A stretch of DNA of 64,000 bases, taken from the NCBI GenBank assembly GCA_029259635.1, contig JAJDEU010000013.1, positions 186,001-250,000 of the forward strand, in the 5' to 3' direction. This stretch comes from Planctomycetota bacterium (GTDB lineage: Bacteria; Planctomycetota; UBA1135; GCA-002686595). Below, piece by piece: positions 42,726-51,724 of the stretch (the stretch's first letter is position 1; every line of letters starts with the position of its first letter). Position numbers and translations under genes: made by a program. The notes beneath the pieces were generated by a model, which was given only the letters and a program-made list of their open reading frames with translations, did not search any database and had not been told where the DNA came from.

Positions 42726-43700
42726 TCAGGTTCCAGGACTCAGGCTCTTCTCGACGCGCTTCGAGTAGAGCAGCTCGCCGGAGGACTCGTAGAGGCGGAG
42801 ATAAACTTCCGACTCGGAGAACAAGAGCTCCGTGAACCCAAGTTTCGTCGAAGCGAACCTCGTCGTCGGTGTCCAGCTCGCATCGCGAACCTTTCCACCA
42901 GCCCCCGTGACAATCTCGTTGAGACCCTTCGTCTCAAGGTGAGCCTGGTAGTGATCGTGTCCCGCCAAGTACAGATCGACGCGCTCTTCTCTCAACAGCG
43001 GAACGAGTCGCTCGATCAAGATCGGCTCGCCGCCGTGACTCCCACCCGAATCGATCGGGTGGTGTGCGAAGACGACGCGCCAGGTCGAAGTGCACTGCGC
43101 GAGCTCCGCGGCGAGCCACGCAAGCTCGCTCTCAACCGCCTCCTTCGAGACCACCATCGCCGTCGTGTCGAGCGCAAAGAACGCGACCTCTCCCGCCGGC
43201 TCACCGGCCTTACTTGGGAGCGGGCGGACGAAGCTATAGTGTTGACCCTCCATGGCCCAGCGCTCGTCGATCTTCGAGTACTCCACGAGCGCGTCGAGGT
43301 TCCCGTCCAAGTCGTGGTTGCCCGATACTGGCCGGAACGTGACCTCGTTCAACCCGCCCGTGTACATCTCGCGAAAGCCGCTGCGCCAGCGGTCATCGTC
43401 CACGGACGTCACGCCGTGGTCGTAGAACAGGTCGCCGAGCAAGAGCACCTGATCCACCCCGCCGGGGCGCGCGCAGAGCGCTTCCATCGCTTCACTCACC
43501 CGACGCTGGCGCCAGTCATCCGTCCCGACATCCCCCGCGACCAGAATTCGCAGGTAGTCTGTCTCCCCCGCCGGCTGGTCCATCGCCGCCACGTATTCCG
43601 CCGGCCTGCCGGTCAGCGTCGCGTTGAGCCGGCCATCTCGATAGAAGAGAACGGCGCCGGCACTTGCGAGAATCGCTAGGGTGACAATGAGGATGCGCAT
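42726..43700 (-). CDS. Metallophosphoesterase (purple-acid-phosphatase-like), membrane-anchored or exported
   Basis: 324 aa from ATG 43700 with an N-terminal hydrophobic segment (RILIVTLAILASAGAVLFY). The calcineurin-like phosphoesterase motifs are in order: GDVG, GDLFYDHG, SGNHD, HHPIDSGGSHG and GHDHYQ, so the dimetal centre should be complete. The layout (about 300 residues, GDV-GDLFYDHGVTS) is that of acid-phosphatase-type phosphoesterases such as tartrate-resistant purple acid phosphatases. The substrate is unknown; nothing nearby points to a pathway except envelope genes. Confidence 0.9.
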   Translation of the reverse strand: MRILIVTLAILASAGAVLFYRDGRLNATLTGRPAEYVAAMDQPAGETDYLRILVAGDVGTDDWRQRRVSEAMEALCARPGGVDQVLLLGDLFYDHGVTSVDDDRWRSGFREMYTGGLNEVTFRPVSGNHDLDGNLDALVEYSKIDERWAMEGQHYSFVRPLPSKAGEPAGEVAFFALDTTAMVVSKEAVESELAWLAAELAQCTSTWRVVFAHHPIDSGGSHGGEPILIERLVPLLREERVDLYLAGHDHYQAHLETKGLNEIVTGAGGKVRDASWTPTTRFASTKLGFTELLFSESEVYLRLYESSGELLYSKRVEKSLSPGT

Positions 43701-43766
43701 GGATAGTTCGATTCTGGACGCGGCAAACGCCCCACGGAGTCGATCCTAAGCCGACGCCGAATTGAA

Positions 43767-45878
43767 GTGACAAGCTCGAATTCTCTATTAAAAAGCTCAG
43801 CGCGCCGGACGACGGAAATCGTCGGAGAGGACGACACCGGTCTGCGCAAGCTGTTTCACTCGCGCGGCTGGCGCAGGTGGGGAGACCACCGACGGGCCGA
43901 GCGAGAGTTTCAACAGCTCCAGGTCGCCTACGCAGCAGGGCTAGCGGTTCCCATGCCGCGCGAGGTTCGTCGGCTCGAGGCGGGTTGGTGTTTGACGATG
44001 GATCGAGTTTCGAACGGGCGGCCACTCGCTCGAGTGCTCGAAACTGGCAGCGCGCCGAGCGACCTCGGCGAGCAGCTGGGCCGGTTGATCGCACAGCTGG
44101 TCCACCTCGGCATGCTCCACGGAGACCTGCACCTCGACAACCTCGTCGTCGATGCCGAGAGCAAAGTCTGGCTGGTGGACTTCGGACAAGCGCGTACGCG
44201 TGACAAGCGCATTCTCTTGGCGAACCGCGAGGACCTGCTCGCTCTCCTCGGAAGTCTGCGCGAGGTCACCGATCCTGACCTGCGCGCTCGGCTGGTGGCC
44301 ACCTACGTCGAGTTTGTCGGAGCCGAGAGTGCGGGTTGCGAGCTGGACGAACTCGAGCTGGCCGCGCGACGCACGCGCCGACGCGCCGTGCTCGGAAATC
44401 TCGCGCGCTGGACGCGCGAGAGTGGCGTTGCGAAGCAAATCTCCGTCGCCGGTCGCTCGGAGATCTTGGCGCGACGCGCGCCGAACGCGGCCTCCACGCT
44501 CGTCGTCGAGAGCGGCGACGGCGCTATGCGAGCTTGGCTCACTGCCGCGCGCCTGTCCGAGCATCGTGTCCCGACGCTGGCCCCTGTCCGGCTTCTTGTC
44601 AAACCGAAGCTCGCCGCCGAGTTCGAGCTGCCCGCCGGCGTCTTTCCGCTCTCCGAGGTACGCGCGAAACTCACCGACGAAGCCCTCGCCGAGAGCATGG
44701 ATGCGCTGACAGGCAAGCTGCACGACCGCGGGCTCCAACTCGACAAACTTCGAGAAGCCGACCTCTACGTCGGCGAGGCGAACGAGCTCTTCCTCCATCC
44801 GCGCGTCCAGCTAAAAGAGCTCGACCTCCACGCCGCTCCGCCCCAGCCCGAGCGCGACGAAGCCGGAACCACCGCGACCATCACTCGCGAACCCCTTCGA
44901 CGACGACTGCGCGCGCGCGCCTGGTCCAGCTTCTCCGGACTCGTCCGCGTCCTACCCGAGAGCTCGATTCGCCTGCCGCTCTCCGTCCTCGCGCGCGGCG
45001 CGCGCTTTGCCTCCACCGAATCAACGGTGCGCGCCAATCTCGAGCTCGCCCTCGGCGACGAGACTTCGCGCGCCGAGCGTCTTCAAATCGCCGCCGGTGT
45101 TCGCACGCACGCCGCGCGTCTAGTCTACGAGTGGGCTCGGCTCGGCGCCGGACGATCCGAGCTGGCTTGGCTCAAACAGAGCGTCGTCGTCGATGACTCG
45201 ATCGAGCGCCTCGAAGAACTTTACGCCCGCGGCCAAGGCGTCATCCTGGTGACGGCCCACATCGGCAACTGGGAATTGCTCGCCATCACTCTGCGAGAGC
45301 GCGGGTTCAATGGCACTGTCGTCGGAAGACAGCGCGCCAACGACTCTTCGTCGCGCTTCCTCGTCGACATGCGCAGCGCCTGGGGCTTGAACAGCCTCCC
45401 GCAAGACTGCTCCGCTCGCGAACCGCTGCGCGTCCTTCAATCGGGAGCCATCCTCGGCCTGGTCACCGACATGGAAGTCCGTCGCATCGACGGCGAGTTC
45501 CTGCCCTTCTTCAACACACCCGCCCTGTGCATGACCACGCCGGCCGCCTTTGCCCGCGCAGCCGGCTTGCCCTTGCTCCCCGTTCGCTGTGTCCGTCCCA
45601 AAAACGCTCCGGCGAACGCTCCCTATCGGCTCAGCATCGAAGAGCCGCTCGCCCTCGACACGAGCCTCTCGCGCGAAGCGGGCCGCAGCGACTTGACCCG
45701 GCGACTCAACTCCGTCTACGAGCGCTGGATTCGCGAAACTCCCGAGCAGTGGGCTTGGCACCAACCCCGCTGGCGTACGCGCCCCGGTGACCGAACCATT
45801 CAGCCGCTCGTCGGGCACAAACAGAGCAGCAAGTCGCCGCCGCAGCCTTCCCCGGGCGAACTCTCGAAGCCAAACTAG
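43767..45878 (+). CDS. Fusion: LPS-core kinase-like domains + LpxL/HtrB-type acyltransferase
   Basis: 703 aa with a GTG start. Residues 20-215 are a WaaP/KdkA-type small-molecule kinase with catalytic H118-GD-LHLD-N125 and D138-F-G. Residues about 220-370 look like a second, degraded kinase-like stretch without HxD or DFG (WLTAARLSEHRVPTLAPVRLLV; KLHDRGLQLDKLREADLYVG; LFLHPRVQLKELDL). Residues from about 390 form a lipid A late-acyltransferase (LpxL/HtrB) with H498-IGNW-E503 (the HX4E motif), and APYRLSIEEPLAL/QWAWHQPRWRTRP near the end. In most organisms these are separate proteins. The fusion suggests coordinated phosphorylation of an inner-core sugar and acylation of the lipid A disaccharide. 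A TTG-started glycosyltransferase follows. Confidence 0.88.
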   Translation: MTSSNSLLKSSARRTTEIVGEDDTGLRKLFHSRGWRRWGDHRRAEREFQQLQVAYAAGLAVPMPREVRRLEAGWCLTMDRVSNGRPLARVLETGSAPSDLGEQLGRLIAQLVHLGMLHGDLHLDNLVVDAESKVWLVDFGQARTRDKRILLANREDLLALLGSLREVTDPDLRARLVATYVEFVGAESAGCELDELELAARRTRRRAVLGNLARWTRESGVAKQISVAGRSEILARRAPNAASTLVVESGDGAMRAWLTAARLSEHRVPTLAPVRLLVKPKLAAEFELPAGVFPLSEVRAKLTDEALAESMDALTGKLHDRGLQLDKLREADLYVGEANELFLHPRVQLKELDLHAAPPQPERDEAGTTATITREPLRRRLRARAWSSFSGLVRVLPESSIRLPLSVLARGARFASTESTVRANLELALGDETSRAERLQIAAGVRTHAARLVYEWARLGAGRSELAWLKQSVVVDDSIERLEELYARGQGVILVTAHIGNWELLAITLRERGFNGTVVGRQRANDSSSRFLVDMRSAWGLNSLPQDCSAREPLRVLQSGAILGLVTDMEVRRIDGEFLPFFNTPALCMTTPAAFARAAGLPLLPVRCVRPKNAPANAPYRLSIEEPLALDTSLSREAGRSDLTRRLNSVYERWIRETPEQWAWHQPRWRTRPGDRTIQPLVGHKQSSKSPPQPSPGELSKPN

Positions 45879-45900
45879 CCCTACCACCAGGCTCGCTACC

Positions 45901-46977
45901 TTGCCCTCCCAACACGTCGTCATTCTGCATGAAAGCCTGTGCTTCTCGGGACAAACCGAGCGCATGGTGGCTACCGCTCGGGCCCTCGAAGAACTCGGGC
46001 ACCGCGTCTCGATCGTCACTTCGCCGGGCACTCGCACGCGCGCGGTCAAGCAGCTGGGCTTCGAGCCGATTCTGTCCGAGCTCACGCTCGACCCTTGGCG
46101 CAATCCCTTCTCGGCCATGCGAACGCGTCAGATGCTGAGGCGCCTGAAGCCCAACATCCTGCACGCGACCTCCAACTCGCTCGCGCCTCTACTCGCTGCG
46201 GTCGCGCCATCGCTCAAGGTTCCGTGGATTCAGGAGATCGACCGCCCCGTCCAGACCAGTCTGATGAGCGAAAAGCCGCACTTCGCCGCGGCCATCGTGA
46301 ACTCGGACTCCCTGATCGAGAGCGTCGTCAATCACGGCGGCGTGCACCGAAGTCAGGTCTGGACCATCGCGAACGCCCCGACGCCTTTCATTCCGGTGCG
46401 AGCCGTAGAACCCTTCGCTCACCAGGGCATTCCGCGCATCGGCTGCTCCGGTCTTCTCGACAACGAGCACGCCACCGCGTGGTTTCTGGAAGCCGCGCGC
46501 TTGATGGTTCTCTCGGGAACGCGCGCCATGTTCGCCATCCTCGGAGAGGGCCCGAACGAGGCGGCTCTGCGCCTCTTCATTCGCAACCACGGCTTGAACG
46601 AGCACGTTACGGTCGCCATTCCCACGACGAACAGCGCGGCCGAGAGCCTGTGCGCTCTCGACATCCACGTGTCTTGTCGCATGGAAGGTGGACCGGGCTG
46701 GCTCGCGTGCCAGGCCATTGCGCAGGCGATTCCCTCCGTCTTCATCGCAGCCGGCGACGCCTACGAACTCGTCGAAGACAAGAGCAACGGAATCCTGATC
46801 GAGTCGAACGACTCGCGGCGATTGGCGGACGAGCTAACCTTGCTCTGCACGCAGCGCGAACAAGCGCGCGCGATGGGACTGCGCGGCCGATCGCGATTCC
46901 TGGAGAACTCGCCGCCGCGAGCCTTTTCCGAGAAGATCGGAAAGCTCTACGACGAAGCCTTGGCGACGGTCGTCTAG
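45901..46977 (+). CDS. Glycosyltransferase, GT4-like
   Basis: 358 aa from TTG 45901 (LPSQHVVILHESLCFSGQTERM; the frame continues into the fusion gene but that is out of family). GT-B fold: N-terminal ALEELGHRVSIVTSPG (the donor-side Rossmann start), middle ILHATSNSLAPLLAAV, and the C-terminal FAILGEGPNEAALRLFIRNHGL and the acidic E-x7-E-like PGWLACQAIAQAIPSVFIAAG. It likely adds a sugar to LPS core or another cell-surface glycan; it starts 22 bp after the kinase-acyltransferase stop on the same strand. The usual G-G-x-N/S nucleotide loops are only partly conserved. Confidence 0.85.
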   Translation: MPSQHVVILHESLCFSGQTERMVATARALEELGHRVSIVTSPGTRTRAVKQLGFEPILSELTLDPWRNPFSAMRTRQMLRRLKPNILHATSNSLAPLLAAVAPSLKVPWIQEIDRPVQTSLMSEKPHFAAAIVNSDSLIESVVNHGGVHRSQVWTIANAPTPFIPVRAVEPFAHQGIPRIGCSGLLDNEHATAWFLEAARLMVLSGTRAMFAILGEGPNEAALRLFIRNHGLNEHVTVAIPTTNSAAESLCALDIHVSCRMEGGPGWLACQAIAQAIPSVFIAAGDAYELVEDKSNGILIESNDSRRLADELTLLCTQREQARAMGLRGRSRFLENSPPRAFSEKIGKLYDEALATVV

Positions 46978-46999
46978 CGGACCGTGGTGCAGGAGTTCT

Positions 47000-48367
47000 T
47001 TAGCGCTTCTGGGATTCCAAAAGCTGCGCAATGACTTGGTTCTTGGCGAGTGCGTCGAAGGTTTCGCCCCGGAACTCCCGGTAGCCGAGCAAGATCGGCT
47101 CGATCTCGGGGAACTTGATCAAGAAGCCCGCAGCCTCGTCAGCCATGGCCTCGTCGCCGATCCCAATGATGATTTGCACGAGCCGTTCCGTCGCCTCGGA
47201 GACGCGGTTCTTCTGAAATTCGGAGCGCGACTTCTCTAGCTGTTCCCGATGATAGACGAGGCGCTCCTCCTTCAGTCGGTTCACCGTGTTCGAGAGAGCG
47301 ATGCGTTCGTCCGAGCCTTCTTCTTTGCCGCGGTAGTCCTCGAGCAGAGCGAAAGCCTCCCCATAGTCGCGCGGTCGCCCGGTCGTATCGAGCCGGACTC
47401 GCCACATGATGTCGTCGAAACCGAGCGGATCGGAGAGCCGGATCGAGCTCGCGAACCTGCGCTCCTGGCGTTCGACCCATGCGAGCTGTGAGTGCCCGGG
47501 CCAACGCTTTCGAAACTCCGCACAACGCTCGAGAAAGAGCCGCGCCTGCGCCGGCTCCGGCTCTCCCGAGAGATAGCGCTTTTCGTAATCGCCGACGTAC
47601 AGACGGAACCACTTCTTGCCGCGCTCCTCCTCCGCAAGCCGTTCGATCTCCGCATGTTCGGCGAGAATCCCCGCCTTGACTTCATCGAAGCGACGCAGCT
47701 CATCCGCGCTCATCAGCGACTTCGAGATCTTGCCAAGGTTCTCTTCGGCGGCCTCCGCGTTGCGCGAGGCGATCATCTCCTCGGCCTTCCGAAGGTGGAA
47801 CTTGGAGCTCGCCGTATCCCCAGCATCGTTCGAGCCCGACAAGCCCTGGTTCAAGAAAAAAGCCACGAGCCCGCCGATGGCCAAAACGCCCACTGCGATT
47901 AGCCAGCCCGGGACGCCCTTCTTGGCGGTCGTTTTTCCCGATCGCCGCGACCCCGTCGCTCGCCGCCGCGTCGAGCTCGATCCGCCGGACTTTCGGCGCG
48001 CGCCGCTTGAGCTCGGCGCATTCCTCGGCTGGCCGCTCGAACTTGCCTTTGCTGGCCTCGCCGCCCCCGCCGGCTCCGGGCCTTCGGACTTCCAAGTCAC
48101 CCGCGCCTTCCCGACCCGCAGCTCCTGCCCCGGCCCGAGCCGAGTCTTCTTCTTCAGCGCCACCCCGTGAATCGTCGGCGGCATCACACCCGGCTTGGGA
48201 ATCACATAGAGCGACTCGTCCTCGCATTCGAGGTCTACGTGATAGAGCGCCACCTCTTCGGCGGTCAAGACGAGATCCATCTCCTCGCCGCTTCCCATCG
48301 AGAGCGAGCCCGCGCTGATTCGAAAAGCCCGCGCTTCGCCACCTTCGTCGACCGTCAGTACGCCCAT
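47000..48367 (-). CDS. FHA-like domain protein with single TM and periplasmic helical C-terminus
   Basis: 455 aa from ATG 48367, preceded by GGGGAGAAG. The N-terminal 95 residues look like a degenerate FHA domain (FRISAGSLSMGSGEEMDLVLTAEEVALYHVDLECEDESLYVIP, then VRVTWK-like strands). It continues through a Ser/Arg/Lys-rich linker, one TM helix (PGWLIAVGVLAIGGLVAFFL, about 155-175) and a highly charged helical C-terminal half. The gene converges with the glycosyltransferase (23 bp between stops). FHA domains bind phospho-Thr; the Gly-Ser-x-x-H positions are partly changed here, so binding is uncertain. It might be a regulator of envelope or secretion machinery. Confidence 0.7.
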   Translation of the reverse strand: MGVLTVDEGGEARAFRISAGSLSMGSGEEMDLVLTAEEVALYHVDLECEDESLYVIPKPGVMPPTIHGVALKKKTRLGPGQELRVGKARVTWKSEGPEPAGAARPAKASSSGQPRNAPSSSGARRKSGGSSSTRRRATGSRRSGKTTAKKGVPGWLIAVGVLAIGGLVAFFLNQGLSGSNDAGDTASSKFHLRKAEEMIASRNAEAAEENLGKISKSLMSADELRRFDEVKAGILAEHAEIERLAEEERGKKWFRLYVGDYEKRYLSGEPEPAQARLFLERCAEFRKRWPGHSQLAWVERQERRFASSIRLSDPLGFDDIMWRVRLDTTGRPRDYGEAFALLEDYRGKEEGSDERIALSNTVNRLKEERLVYHREQLEKSRSEFQKNRVSEATERLVQIIIGIGDEAMADEAAGFLIKFPEIEPILLGYREFRGETFDALAKNQVIAQLLESQKR

Positions 48368-48451
48368 CTCACTTCTCCCCTTATTGCGAAGACCGCCTGC
48401 ATAGCCGTCTTCGCGAAGTTTGATTCACACAGTTGGATTCGCCAGCGATTC

Positions 48452-49378
48452 TTACTCTTGTTGCGCCAAGATCCGCGGAGAGAAGTCCTCTCGACCGATC
48501 ACACCATCCGAGAGCGCAACCGCTCTCTCGATCTCGTTCTCAAGCTCGCGCACATTGCCCGGCCACGACCACGCTTCGAGAGCAGCGAGCGCCCCCGCGT
48601 CGAGTTCAACCGAACGCCCGAGGCTCGCCTGCAACCGGTCCGCGAAGAAGCGTGCCAGAATCGACACGTCCCCTTCGCGATCACGGAGAGGTGGAAGTGA
48701 GATCGTGATCACGTTCAAGCGATAGTACAGGTCCTCGCGAAAGTTTCGCTCGGACACCATGGCGGGCAGATCTTTGTTCGTTGCGGCGACGACGCGAACG
48801 TCGACCGTTACCGTCTTATTCGAGCCCACCGCGCGGACCTCGCCTTCCTGCAAGACGCGCAACAACTTCGACTGCATCGGGAGCGGCATGTCGCCGATCT
48901 CATCCAAGAAGACCGTGCCGTGATTCGCCGCCACAAAGTGACCGTCGCGATTCGCAACCGCGCCGGTGAACGCACCCTTTACGTGGCCAAAGAGCTCGCC
49001 CTCCAAAAGTTCCGCGGGTACAGCCGCGCAGTTCTCGGCCAAGAAGAGCTTGGAACGGCGTGGCGAATTCTCGTGCAGCGCGCGCGCGACGAGCTCTTTG
49101 CCGGTTCCGGTCTCGCCTAGAATCAGTACCGGTACTGTGCTCGGCGCCACTCTCTCGATGAGCTCAAACACTTGCTCCATCGCCGCGCTGGCTCCGATGA
49201 GTCCATAGCTCCCGGGAACCTCGATGAGCGAAGACGTCTCCGCAACACCGCTAACTTTCGCCGCCACATCCTCCAGCGCGCGCTTCAGTATTGGTTGCAG
49301 CGCTTGTTCGACGCCAGCCGCCTTGGCCTCGGCAAGCAATTGCTGGAGTCGCTCGATCAGTTCCGATTCGACGGTCAT
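48452..49378 (-). CDS. Sigma-54-interacting AAA+ protein lacking a DNA-binding domain
   Basis: 308 aa, start ATG 49378 overlapping the UvrD stop (ATGA). The AAA+ domain has Walker A GETGTGKE (88-95), GAFTGA loop (135-140, the sigma-54 contact), Walker B VFLDEIGD (156-163) and the R-finger/sensor region RLNVITISLPPLRDRE. The N-terminus (1-60) is a short coiled or helical segment (LIERLQQLLAEAKAAGVEQAL). The C-terminal helix-turn-helix of NtrC-type activators is absent: only about 15 residues follow the AAA+ lid. It may act like PspF-like or DNA-free activators (as FlgR, CtcC-type) from solution. A sigma-54 factor is not in the window. Confidence 0.9.
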   Translation of the reverse strand: MTVESELIERLQQLLAEAKAAGVEQALQPILKRALEDVAAKVSGVAETSSLIEVPGSYGLIGASAAMEQVFELIERVAPSTVPVLILGETGTGKELVARALHENSPRRSKLFLAENCAAVPAELLEGELFGHVKGAFTGAVANRDGHFVAANHGTVFLDEIGDMPLPMQSKLLRVLQEGEVRAVGSNKTVTVDVRVVAATNKDLPAMVSERNFREDLYYRLNVITISLPPLRDREGDVSILARFFADRLQASLGRSVELDAGALAALEAWSWPGNVRELENEIERAVALSDGVIGREDFSPRILAQQE

Positions 49379-51609
49379 GTGGCACGGATCACGCGCAACT
49401 TCGCGTATTGCAGCAAGAGCTCTTTTCGCCCGACGCCACTAAAGCTGACGCCAGCGCGCGCATTGACGCCCGAACCGCGCAGCGTCTCGACAAGTCCCCG
49501 GCCGAAGTGGTCGTGCTCAACCCACACGCCGACCTTGAGTCCGGCATCTTCCTCGGGTGCCTCGAAGACGCCGAGCACCGCGTCTTCGTCCTCTTCCGAT
49601 CCGCCGCCCTCCACGAACTCGGCCGGAATCTCCTCCAAGAACCGCGACGGGTTGCGCGGATGGGATTCGCCGAAGTGAAAGCGCCACTCGGCGTGCGTGA
49701 GAAAGAGCCGCTCCTCGGCACGCGTCATCCCGACGTACATCAGCCGGCGCTCTTCTTCCACGCCGTCCTCGTCTTCCAGAGCACGCGCGTGCGGCAAGAG
49801 CTCTTCTTCGAGGCCCGCGATGAAGACGAACGGAAACTCAAGCCCCTTGGCCGAGTGCATCGTCATCAAGGCCACCTTCTTGGTGTCCTCTTCATAGCTG
49901 TCGACCTCACTGACCAGAGCGATGTCCTGCAGGAAGCCGCGCAGCTTGCCCTCGGGATTCTGGCGATCGTAGGTCTCGGCGTGCGTGCGAAGCTCGTCCA
50001 CGTTCTCCTCGCGCATCACCTGATCGGCGTCGGGCAACTTGCCGAGGTAGCCGTAGTAGTCGAGCGCCAGAATCACTTCCTCCATCGCTTGAGCGGCGGA
50101 CGCATCGGCGAGGTGGGCCAGCTTTTGAAACAGCTCGGCGAACTCCCGCAGACCATTCTTCGCGCGCCCGCGAATCTCATTGCGCGCTTCCTCCGAAGCC
50201 GCCGCCTCCCAGAGCTGAACTCGGCGATCGCGCGCCCACTCGACGAGCCGCTCCATACTCTTCGCGCCGACTCCGCGCTGCGGAACATTGATGACACGCG
50301 TACAAGCCACGTCGTCCGCCGGATTCACCAGCAAGCGCAGGTAGGACACGAGGTCCTTGATCTCGCGCCGCGCGTAGAACTCGACACTGCCGATGACCTG
50401 ATAGGGAATGCCGGCCATGCGCAGCGCCCGTTCGAGCGCTCGCTGCATGAAGTTCACGCGATAGAACAACGCGATCTCATCCGCGCTCCGACCCCGAGCC
50501 AAGATCGTCTTGATCTGACGAGCGATCTCATCGCCCTCGTCGTTCTCGTCCGCGCAGGTAATCACGGAGACCTTCTCTCCGCCCTCCCGGTCGGTCCAAA
50601 GATCCTTCTCCTTGCGTCCCAGGTTCTTCGAAATCACACCCTGAGCTGCGCCCAGAATATTCTTCGAGCTGCGGTAGTTCTGCTCGAGCTTGATCGCGAC
50701 CGCGCTTCCGTGGTCCTGTTCGAAGTCGATGATGTTGCTCACATCCGCGCCGCGCCAGGCATAGATCGACTGGTCCGGATCTCCGCAGACCGCCAGGTTC
50801 TTGTGGAAGCCCGACAGGGTCTTGGTCAACAAGTACTGAACGCGGTTGGTGTCCTGGTACTCGTCCACCATCACGTAGCGGAAGCGATGCGCGTACTTGT
50901 CGGCGATCCCGGGGTGCGTGCGAAAGAGCTCGAGTGTCTTGAGCAGCAAGTCATCAAAGTCGAGCGCGTTGTTCTGGCGCATGCTCTCGCTGTAAGCGCG
51001 ATAGACCTTGTTCAGCACCTCGGACTCCATACTCGAGATGTCCTCGTCGCTGCTCTCGGGATCGTGGGCCGAGTTTTTGAGCTCACTGATCCAGCCGCCG
51101 ACCATCGCCGGGCGAAAGCGCGTCAGGTCAAAGCCGGCCTCGTTGATCAGCCGCTTCAACAGCTGATTTCGATCCGAAGTGTCGTAGATCGTGAAGTCGC
51201 GCGTCCAGCCGCCGAGGGTCTCGATGTCGATGCGCAGAATTCGCGCGCACATCGAGTGAAAGGTCGAGATCCAGAGTCCCGGACTCTGAACCAGCGCTTC
51301 GACGCGCTCGCGCATCTCGCGCGCCGCTTTGTTCGTGAAGGTGATCGCCAGGATCTCGTGTGGCCGCGCGCCGGCCACGGTCAACAAGTACGCCACCCGG
51401 CGAGTGATCACGCGCGTCTTGCCCGATCCGGCTCCGGCCAGAATCAAGAGCCCGCCGTCGACGTGCTCGACCGCCTTCTTCTGAGGCTCGTTCAGGCCTT
51501 CGAGCAGCTTCGCGGCAGCAGAACCCGATTCGGCTCGATCGCCGATTTGCGCTTCGCCCGCACTCTCCGCTCCCGCGCTCTGAACATCCATCCAATCAAA
51601 CGGCACCAT
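49375..51609 (-). CDS. uvrD: UvrD/PcrA-type superfamily 1 DNA helicase
   Basis: 744 aa from ATG 51609. The helicase motifs are all present: NEPQKKAVEHVDG (Q motif), Walker A AGAGSGKT (58-65), VDEYQDTNRVQ (II), GDPDQSIYAWRGA (III), EQNYRSS (IV), ARREIKDLVSYLRLL (IVa), MTMHSAKGLEFPFVF (V) and YVGMTRAEERL (VI). The C-terminus ends in a Tudor-like GVWVEHDHFGRGLVETLRGSG segment as in PcrA. It acts in repair and replication (3'-5' unwinding). It is coupled to the AAA+ gene by a 4-bp overlap. Confidence 0.96.
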   Translation of the reverse strand: MVPFDWMDVQSAGAESAGEAQIGDRAESGSAAAKLLEGLNEPQKKAVEHVDGGLLILAGAGSGKTRVITRRVAYLLTVAGARPHEILAITFTNKAAREMRERVEALVQSPGLWISTFHSMCARILRIDIETLGGWTRDFTIYDTSDRNQLLKRLINEAGFDLTRFRPAMVGGWISELKNSAHDPESSDEDISSMESEVLNKVYRAYSESMRQNNALDFDDLLLKTLELFRTHPGIADKYAHRFRYVMVDEYQDTNRVQYLLTKTLSGFHKNLAVCGDPDQSIYAWRGADVSNIIDFEQDHGSAVAIKLEQNYRSSKNILGAAQGVISKNLGRKEKDLWTDREGGEKVSVITCADENDEGDEIARQIKTILARGRSADEIALFYRVNFMQRALERALRMAGIPYQVIGSVEFYARREIKDLVSYLRLLVNPADDVACTRVINVPQRGVGAKSMERLVEWARDRRVQLWEAAASEEARNEIRGRAKNGLREFAELFQKLAHLADASAAQAMEEVILALDYYGYLGKLPDADQVMREENVDELRTHAETYDRQNPEGKLRGFLQDIALVSEVDSYEEDTKKVALMTMHSAKGLEFPFVFIAGLEEELLPHARALEDEDGVEEERRLMYVGMTRAEERLFLTHAEWRFHFGESHPRNPSRFLEEIPAEFVEGGGSEEDEDAVLGVFEAPEEDAGLKVGVWVEHDHFGRGLVETLRGSGVNARAGVSFSGVGRKELLLQYAKLRVIRAT

Positions 51610-51724
51610 GGCAATGATTCTACGGCGACGAAGTGAGCGCCGCTAATTGCGGCCAGCCTTTCCGAGTCAATCTTCGAAAGTGAAACCAGTGACGGGTCGC
51701 ACTTCCGTTGTGCGAGTTCGCGCT

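Noticed and set aside
49291..51636. Long plus-strand open frame (about 780 codons) opposite uvrD
   Set aside because: It is antisense to a helicase with all motifs intact and its protein is Arg/Leu/His-rich without family resemblance; long antisense frames are common at high G+C.
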